Origin: Pseudomonadota bacterium
GTDB taxonomy: Bacteria; Pseudomonadota; Alphaproteobacteria; Sphingomonadales; Sphingomonadaceae
DNA: 19,357 bases
Reading direction: 5' to 3'
NCBI GenBank assembly: GCA_023424095.1
Contig: JAFAEG010000074.1
Coordinates: forward strand, 1 to 19,357
Within the stretch, counting starts at the first letter, position 1; every line of letters starts with the position of its first letter. Below the pieces are notes generated by a model. That model had not been told where the DNA came from and made no database searches. It saw only the letters and a list, made by a program, of their open reading frames with translations. Position numbers and translations under genes: made by a program. Below are positions 14,461 to 19,357 of this stretch, piece by piece.

Positions 14461-14541
14461 CGGCACCGGCCCTCTCCCCACCCGGCCTCCCAAACAGCGT
14501 ACCCTAGGTGGGAGGCCGGGTGGGGGAGAGGGCCGGTGCCG
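14461..14541. repeat. Strong inverted repeat between transglutaminase and Anbu genes
   Basis: The 32 bases at 14461-14492 and the 33 bases at 14509-14541 are reverse complements except for one C/G indel within a run, with a 16-base loop (14493-14508). The arms contain GGCACCGGCCCTCTCC and GGAGAGGGCCGGTGCC at their outer ends. No T-run follows on the minus strand in a form typical of a classic intrinsic terminator. It may be a mobile REP-like element, a processing site, or an attenuator that sets Anbu expression below that of the upstream trio. Confidence 0.9.
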
Positions 14542-14552
14542 CCACTAGCAAA

Positions 14553-15386
14553 CTATTGCTGGGGCTGCATCTGGCGCTGGCGGATCTTCTGGACCTCCAC
14601 GCGGACGTCCAGGCGCTGCCGCCCGCCGCCCTCGACCGTGCCCGAAAACGGCGCGGCGTCGCGATAGTCGAGGCCGCAGGCGACGCGGACATAGGCGTCG
14701 TCGGCGCAGATGCCGTTGGTCGGATCGAAGGCGATCCAGCCGAGGTCCGGGCACCAGCCCTCCGCCCAGGCGTGGGTCGCCGGCTGCACGTTCAGGCCGT
14801 CGCGGCGGAACAGGTGGCCGGAAACGTAGCGCGCCGGAATGTTCAGGAAGCGGGCGACCGCGCAGAAGATGTGGGCATAATCCTGGCACACGCCATGGCC
14901 GGCCTCATAGGCCTCGCTCGCCGTCGTGCCGACCGCCGTCGCCTCGGTGTCGAAACGCATCCTGAGGTGCAGGCGCTCGACCAGGTGATGGAGCAGGTCG
15001 CGCGGATTCTTGTCGTGCCCCGCGAGCGCGTGAGCGAGGGTGACGAGCGAGCCATGCGCTTCGGTGAGCGGCGTGGTGCGCAGGAAGATCTGCTGCGGCA
15101 GGTCGTTCGGCAGGCCTTCGACGATGCCGGTGCGGTCCTCGGTCAGCACCCGGCCGGAGACATCGATGGTCAATGCCTCCACCGGGCGATCGACGTAGAG
15201 CATGTGGACGATGTTGCCATAGCCGTCGCGATGCTCGCGAAGCCGCGCGTCGCTGTCGACGTCGATGCGCCAGTCGAGCACATTCTGGCTGGCGAAGCTG
15301 GACGGGGTCAGCCGCAGCAATTGCACGTGCCGCGCCGCCGCATGCTCGTAGCGATAGGTGGTGGAATAGCGGACCGAGAGTTGCAT
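14553..15386 (-). CDS. Transglutaminase-like cysteine peptidase
   Basis: A 277-residue protein with an N-terminal beta-rich region (about 1-90; begins MQLSVRYSTTYRYEHAAA, typical of bacterial transglutaminase-like proteins) and a papain-like core. The catalytic triad is visible: Cys167 in GHGVCQDYAHIF, His205 in QPATHAWAEGW, and Asp221 in IAFDPTNG. No signal peptide is visible, so it probably acts in the cytoplasm. Family members can be peptidases or, rarely, crosslinkers. In this neighbourhood a deconjugating or peptide-trimming role is proposed, not shown. The ATG (15386) shares its first base with the upstream alpha-E stop (TGATG), so the two are coupled. The C-terminus ends with a Gln/Arg-rich tail (KIRQRQMQPQQ). 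Confidence 0.93.
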   Translation of the reverse strand: MQLSVRYSTTYRYEHAAARHVQLLRLTPSSFASQNVLDWRIDVDSDARLREHRDGYGNIVHMLYVDRPVEALTIDVSGRVLTEDRTGIVEGLPNDLPQQIFLRTTPLTEAHGSLVTLAHALAGHDKNPRDLLHHLVERLHLRMRFDTEATAVGTTASEAYEAGHGVCQDYAHIFCAVARFLNIPARYVSGHLFRRDGLNVQPATHAWAEGWCPDLGWIAFDPTNGICADDAYVRVACGLDYRDAAPFSGTVEGGGRQRLDVRVEVQKIRQRQMQPQQ

Positions 15387-16321
15387 CAGGGAAACCGGAA
15401 CTGGGCGGCGATGGCGCGGCCGAGTTCGTCATTGTCGGCGATGAAGCGGACCAGCCATTCGTGCAGGCCGTGCTGGAAGACGTCGCCGATATCGGCGGTT
15501 TCCAGCATGGTCAGGCGCTGGCGGGCGATCCGATCGGCCTCGCCCTGGCGGCCGGTGCGGGCGCCGCATTCGGCGAGCAACTCGACCGTTTCGGCCGCGG
15601 CGAAATGCAGCGAACGCGGCATTTCGGCGCGCAGGATCAACAGGTCCGCGACCAGCCAGGGACGCAGCCCTTCCGGATAGAGCAGGCGGTAAGCGAGCCG
15701 GGCCGAAACGATGTGAAGGATGGTGTTCCACTGATCGCGGTCGAGCGTGCCGCCGACCGGCTCGTCCTCCGGCAGCAGCAGATAATATTTCACATCGAGC
15801 AGGCGGGCAGTGCTGTTGGCGCGCTCGATCATCTGGCCCAGTCGCACGAACCAGTAGGATTCGGTGCGCAGCATCCGCATCAAGGCTCCCTCGAAGCCGC
15901 GGGCCTCGGCCCGAAGCGCGTCGGTCATCGCCAAGGTCGCCTGCGTTCCGCCCGGGCTGGAGCGGTAGCGGACGGTGAGCCAGGCGCGGTTGATCGCTTC
16001 CCAGCCTTCGCGCGACAGTGCGTTGCGCGCGGCGCGGGCATTGTCGCGCGCGGCGGCGAGGCTGGAGCGGACCGAGCCCGGATTGGTTTCGCTGAGCGGG
16101 TGGTAGCGGCGCGCCGCGAAACCGCCGAGATTCTCGCCGGTCGCGGCGAAGCCCCTGGTGGCGCCGGCCACCGCCAGCGCGCTCTTCCAGGTGCGGTCGC
16201 TCTGGTTGCGCACGCCCAGCGAATCCAGCCGGATCGTCGCCTCGACCAGGCTGGCGGTGAATTCGGCCCGCTCCATGTAGCGGCCGATCCAATAGAGGTT
16301 GGCGGCGGTGCGGGAGAGCAT
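15386..16321 (-). CDS. Alpha-E domain protein (DUF403)
   Basis: A 311-residue all-helical cytoplasmic protein. The start MLSRTAANLYWIGRYMERAE is the diagnostic alpha-E/DUF403 motif. Other family landmarks are WEAINRAWLTVRY, MIERANSTARLLDVKYY, and the C-terminal LHEWLVRFIADNDELGRAI. No catalytic site is recognised. The domain is consistently encoded with the circularly permuted ATP-grasp enzyme, sometimes fused to it, and is thought to be its obligate partner. Start ATG 16321 overlaps the upstream TGA by one base (TGATG) and has a strong GGGGAGG at 16329-16335 (minus strand), seven bases upstream, inside the end of the ATP-grasp gene. Confidence 0.93.
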   Translation of the reverse strand: MLSRTAANLYWIGRYMERAEFTASLVEATIRLDSLGVRNQSDRTWKSALAVAGATRGFAATGENLGGFAARRYHPLSETNPGSVRSSLAAARDNARAARNALSREGWEAINRAWLTVRYRSSPGGTQATLAMTDALRAEARGFEGALMRMLRTESYWFVRLGQMIERANSTARLLDVKYYLLLPEDEPVGGTLDRDQWNTILHIVSARLAYRLLYPEGLRPWLVADLLILRAEMPRSLHFAAAETVELLAECGARTGRQGEADRIARQRLTMLETADIGDVFQHGLHEWLVRFIADNDELGRAIAAQFRFP

Positions 16322-17769
16322 CAGCCGGCCTCCCCGATGTCGGTCAGCACGAAGCTGTCCTTGGTGCCGCCGCCCTGACTGGAATTGACCACCAGCGAGC
16401 CCTTGCGAAGCGCCACCCGGGTCAGGCCGCCGGGCACCGTCACCACCTCGTTCCAGCGGCTGAGCACGAACGGCCGGAAATCGACGTGGCGCGGCGCGAG
16501 CCCGGCCTCGGTGAAGGTCGGCACGGTGGACAGCGCCAATGTCGGCTGGGCGATATAGCGTTCGGGCTCCGCGATCAGCGCCGCGCGGAAGGCCTCGATC
16601 TCCTTCTTCGTCGAGGTCGGCCCGACCAGCATGCCGTAGCCGCCGGAGCCATCGACCAGCTTCACGACCAGCTCGGGCAGATGCTCGAGCACATATTTCA
16701 GCGCCTTCGGTTCGCGGCAGCGCCAGGTCTTCACATTGGGAAGTTTTGCCTCTTCGCCCATATAGAAGCGGACGATCTCCGGCATGTAGGAATAGATCGC
16801 CTTGTCGTCGGCGATGCCGGTGCCCGGCGCGTTCACGATCGCGACGTTGCCGGCGAGATAGGCCGCGAGCAGGCCGGGCACGCCAAGCATCGATTCAGGA
16901 TTGAAGACGAGCGGATCGAGGAAGGCGTCGTCGATCCGGCGATAGATGACGTCGACCCGGACGCGCCCTTCGGTGGTGCGCATCCACACCACGTCGTCAT
17001 CCACCTCCAGGTCGCGGCCCTCGACCAGCTCGATGCCCATATTGTCGGCCAGGAAGGAGTGTTCGTAGAAAGCCGAATTGTAATGCCCTGGGGTCAGCAG
17101 CACGCAGCGCGGCTCCCAGGCGCCGTGCGGCGAGGCGGCGGCGAGCGTTTCGCGCAGCAATTCGGGGTAGGAATCGACCGGCGCGACCGGAAAGGTTTCG
17201 AACAATTCCGGGCAAAGGCGAAGCATCGCCTCGCGATTCTCCAGCATGTAGGAGACGCCGGACGGGGTGCGGGCATTGTCTTCCAGCACGCAGAAGTCGC
17301 CCGGCCCGGTGCGGACCATGTCGATCCCGCAAATGTGCGCATAGATTCCATGCGGCGGGCGGGCACCGGCGACGGGAATGCAATATTGTGGATTGCCGAG
17401 GATGATTTCGGGTGGGATCACGCCCTCATTGATGATCCGGCGCGCGCCATAGACGTCGTCGATGAAGGCATTGATCGCCCGTACGCGTTGCTCGAGCCCG
17501 ACCGACAAAGCCGCCCATTCGGCGGCGGAAAAGATGCGCGGGACGATGTCGAACGGAATGATCCGTTCGGCCGCTTCCTCCTCGCCATAAACGGCGAAGG
17601 TGATGCCCATTTGCCGGAACGCCGCCTCCGCGGCCTGCTGGCGGCGCTCAAGCTCGGCGGTCGAGGTTTCCTTCAGCCATTCGGCGAGCGGTTCGAAGCC
17701 CGGACGGGCGCTGCTGCCATGTCCCCATAATTCGTCGAACGCGCTGCGCTTGGCCATCTCCCTGCCCAT
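16321..17769 (-). CDS. Circularly permuted ATP-grasp ligase (DUF404/DUF407 type 2)
   Basis: A 482-residue cytoplasmic enzyme predicted to use ATP to activate a carboxylate and join it to an amine, as in peptide-bond ligases. Signatures, in order: FDIVPRIFSAAEW (73-85), HICGIDMVRTGPGDFCVLEDN (145-165), RTPSGVSYMLENREAM, DVIYRRIDDAFLDP (273-286), NVAIVNAPGTGIADDKAI, and the glycine-rich nucleotide loop VVKLVDGSGGYGMLVGP (368-384). The end ALRKGSLVVNSSQGGGTKDS is also typical. The order of ATP-grasp subdomains is permuted in this family. The start is ATG 17769 or ATG 17757; the context does not decide. The DUF4126 gene lies 34 bases upstream on the same strand. The product of this enzyme is unknown. 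Confidence 0.93.
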   Translation of the reverse strand: MGREMAKRSAFDELWGHGSSARPGFEPLAEWLKETSTAELERRQQAAEAAFRQMGITFAVYGEEEAAERIIPFDIVPRIFSAAEWAALSVGLEQRVRAINAFIDDVYGARRIINEGVIPPEIILGNPQYCIPVAGARPPHGIYAHICGIDMVRTGPGDFCVLEDNARTPSGVSYMLENREAMLRLCPELFETFPVAPVDSYPELLRETLAAASPHGAWEPRCVLLTPGHYNSAFYEHSFLADNMGIELVEGRDLEVDDDVVWMRTTEGRVRVDVIYRRIDDAFLDPLVFNPESMLGVPGLLAAYLAGNVAIVNAPGTGIADDKAIYSYMPEIVRFYMGEEAKLPNVKTWRCREPKALKYVLEHLPELVVKLVDGSGGYGMLVGPTSTKKEIEAFRAALIAEPERYIAQPTLALSTVPTFTEAGLAPRHVDFRPFVLSRWNEVVTVPGGLTRVALRKGSLVVNSSQGGGTKDSFVLTDIGEAG

Positions 17770-17803
17770 GCCTCAAAAATGGCGCATCCTCAACGCGTTC
17801 GGA

Positions 17804-18394
17804 TCAGGTCGTTCGTCCGCGCCTGAACAATCGCGCGACAAAGCGCCGCAGGGCGAACAGCAACCAGATCATCAGCGCCAGCAAGGCCAGGGCGATCGCC
17901 GCTGCGGTCACGGGATAGGCCAGCGCGAGCGCAAGCAGACCGGCCGTCGCCACGTCCTCGCCGGTCGAGACGGCGACATTGCTGAACGGCTCGGGACTGG
18001 CATTGACCGCCAGCCGGGTCGCGGCCTTGGCGGCGTGGGTCATGAAGGCCGCGCCGCCGCCCATCAGGAAGACGAGGGCCTGGCCGACCGGCTCGCCCGG
18101 ATCGATCACCGCCAGCGACAGCAGAGCGCCGCCGACCGGGCGCAGGAAGGTGTGCACCCCGTCCCAAAGCGAATCGACCAGCATGATCTTGTCGGCCAGG
18201 AATTCCGCGACCGCACCAACGCCGGCGACGCCCAGCACCCACGGATTGGCGAGGATTTCGAGGCCGGAAAGCTGGTCGGGCAGGGCGATCCAGCCCCAGC
18301 GCATCGCCAGCCCGACGATCAAAGCGGTGAGATAGAGCCGCCAGCCGGCCAGCAGGCTGGCACTCGCGGCCATGCCGATCACTTCTGCGCCCAT
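17804..18394 (-). CDS. DUF4126 domain membrane protein
   Basis: A 196-residue inner-membrane protein with several hydrophobic segments. Signatures are MGAEVIGMAASASLLAGWRL (start), LANPWVLGVAGVGAVAEFLA, DSLWDGVHTFLRPVGGALLS, and FMTHAAKAATRLAVNASPEP with SNVAVSTGEDV, matching DUF4126. Function unknown. ATG 18394 is favoured over GTG 18415 because GAGGAG lies nine bases upstream. It is the first gene of the minus-strand series, 34 bases before the ATP-grasp gene, so it may share its promoter. The C-terminal tail is strongly basic (FALRRFVARLFRRGRTT), consistent with a cytoplasmic end. The 148-base gap to the divergent bamD holds the promoters of both. Confidence 0.85.
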   Translation of the reverse strand: MGAEVIGMAASASLLAGWRLYLTALIVGLAMRWGWIALPDQLSGLEILANPWVLGVAGVGAVAEFLADKIMLVDSLWDGVHTFLRPVGGALLSLAVIDPGEPVGQALVFLMGGGAAFMTHAAKAATRLAVNASPEPFSNVAVSTGEDVATAGLLALALAYPVTAAAIALALLALMIWLLFALRRFVARLFRRGRTT

Positions 18395-18542
18395 CGTCCG
18401 ACGCTCCTCATTCACACGCCGTTCAGCGGTCCGGCGCTTGCTATCCGCCTCTGTTCAGACACACTTCTCGCGCATTGGAAAGACCAACAGTCCTTGCGAC
18501 ACACGCTTGGCCTTCCCTAACGCCTCCGCTAAGAGCCGCTCC

Positions 18543-19357
18543 ATGCTGAAAATGTCACGTCCGCTGCTTGCTCTCGCGCTCGGCGCCGCCCTCGTCCCGC
18601 TCGCTGGTTGCGCCGGCCCCGGCAATTCCACCTCGCGGGCCGATCTGCGCTATGTCGCGCGTGACGTGAACACACTCTACAATGCGGCCTACGACCGCAT
18701 GCAGGGCGGCAATTACACCGTTGCCGCGGCCCTGTTCGACGAGGTCGAGCGCCAGCATCCTTATTCGATCTGGGCCCGCCGGGCGCAGCTGATGAGCGCT
18801 TTTTCTTATTATGCGATTCGCAACTACACCAAGTCGATCGAATCGGCCCGGCGCTTCCTGTCGATCCATCCGGGCAACCGCGCCGCGCCCTACGCCCATT
18901 ATCTGATCGCGCTCAGCTATTACGAGCAGATCAGCGACATCACCCGCGATCAGGGCGTGAGCACGCAGGCGCTGAACGCGTTCGGCGAGCTGGTGCGGCG
19001 CTATCCGACCAGCGTCTATTCCGCCGACGCGCGGCTGAAGATCGATCTCGTCCGCGACCATCTCGCCGGCAAGGAGATGGAAGTCGGCCGTTTCTACCAG
19101 CGCCGCCGGCAATGGCTCGCCTCCGCCGTCCGCTTCCGCACCGTGATCGACACCTATCAGTCGACCACCCATGCGCCGGAAGCGCTGATGCGGCTGACCG
19201 AATCCTATCTCGCGCTCGGCATTCCGCAGGAAGCGCAGCGCGCGGCTGCCGTGCTCGGCGCCAATTACCCGTCCACCCGCTGGTATCGCCGGGCCTATGA
19301 TCTGATGCAGGCCTATCCGACCATGCGTCCGCTCGGCCGCCCGGCGCAGGCCGGTGC
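18543..19357 (+). CDS. bamD: Outer membrane protein assembly factor BamD (3' end cut by window)
   Basis: The first 271 codons of a lipoprotein of the BamD/YfiO family, open to the window end. The signal peptide MLKMSRPLLALALGAALVPL is followed by the lipobox LAGC (Cys23), so the mature protein is acylated and anchored to the inner face of the outer membrane. Tetratricopeptide-like helices follow, with NAAYDRMQGGNYTVAAALFDE, a run of HPYSIWARRAQLMSAFSYY, and RFLSIHPGNRAAPYAHYLIA, all family signatures. BamD with BamA inserts beta-barrel proteins in the outer membrane. The start is ATG 18543 or ATG 18552. TTGCGA (18494-18499), 17 bases, then CTAACG is a weak possible promoter. Confidence 0.93.
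   Translation, partial: MLKMSRPLLALALGAALVPLAGCAGPGNSTSRADLRYVARDVNTLYNAAYDRMQGGNYTVAAALFDEVERQHPYSIWARRAQLMSAFSYYAIRNYTKSIESARRFLSIHPGNRAAPYAHYLIALSYYEQISDITRDQGVSTQALNAFGELVRRYPTSVYSADARLKIDLVRDHLAGKEMEVGRFYQRRRQWLASAVRFRTVIDTYQSTTHAPEALMRLTESYLALGIPQEAQRAAAVLGANYPSTRWYRRAYDLMQAYPTMRPLGRPAQAG

Noticed and set aside
14508..15680. 390-codon plus-strand open frame
   Set aside because: It is antisense to the transglutaminase and alpha-E genes, whose motifs are intact.
16486..17730. 414-codon plus-strand open frame
   Set aside because: It is antisense to the ATP-grasp gene and has a His/Asp/Arg-rich shadow composition.
1..19357. tRNA, rRNA, CRISPR or insertion-sequence content
   Set aside because: No cloverleaf-like GTTCRA arm context, no regularly spaced direct repeats and no transposase motif were seen on reading both strands; short non-coding RNAs cannot be excluded by eye.

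Overview
The window is GC-rich, densely coding DNA from an alphaproteobacterium, most likely a sphingomonad. The evidence is the linkage of gluQ, a HIG1-type twin-membrane protein and a PduO-type adenosyltransferase, the family variants seen throughout, and REP-like hairpins with CTGAGC..GTCGAAGG and CGTCATTGCG cores. No tRNA, rRNA, CRISPR array, transposase or prophage gene was seen. No stretch over 300 bases lacks a gene.

Region 1 (1-3499, plus strand): the 3' end of gluQ (tRNA-Asp queuosine glutamylation), a small HIG1-type membrane protein, a cob(I)alamin adenosyltransferase, and an overlapping egtB-egtD pair for ergothioneine synthesis. A roughly 176-bp imperfect palindrome separates egtD from the convergent gene for a secreted DUF1176 protein.

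Region 2 (3681-6722): the DUF1176 gene (minus) diverges from a compact plus-strand run of yggT-like, folD and marC-like genes. It ends at a REP-like hairpin.

Region 3 (6837-11715): a glycolipid or surface-polysaccharide glycosylation locus. It holds two large polytopic membrane proteins, one with STT3/GT-C-like first-loop motifs, plus a GtrA-type flippase subunit and a GtrB/DPM-like GT2 glycosyltransferase. The gtrA and GT2 reading frames overlap tail to tail by 93 nt.

Region 4 (11841-13064, plus): a secreted trypsin-fold serine protease with a long N-terminal pro-region. It converges on the next region with one base between stop codons.

Region 5 (13066-18394, minus): the most interesting part. 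A DUF4126 membrane protein gene is followed by a translationally coupled trio: circularly permuted ATP-grasp ligase, alpha-E protein and transglutaminase-like protease. A strong intergenic hairpin comes next, then the proteasome-type peptidase Anbu, an MmcQ/YjbR protein and a 68-residue putative zinc-ribbon protein. ATP-grasp, alpha-E, transglutaminase and Anbu recur together in many bacteria and are predicted to make, attach and remove a peptide modification. The substrate is unknown.

Region 6 (18543-end, plus): the N-terminal 271 codons of the BamD outer-membrane assembly lipoprotein, cut by the window edge.
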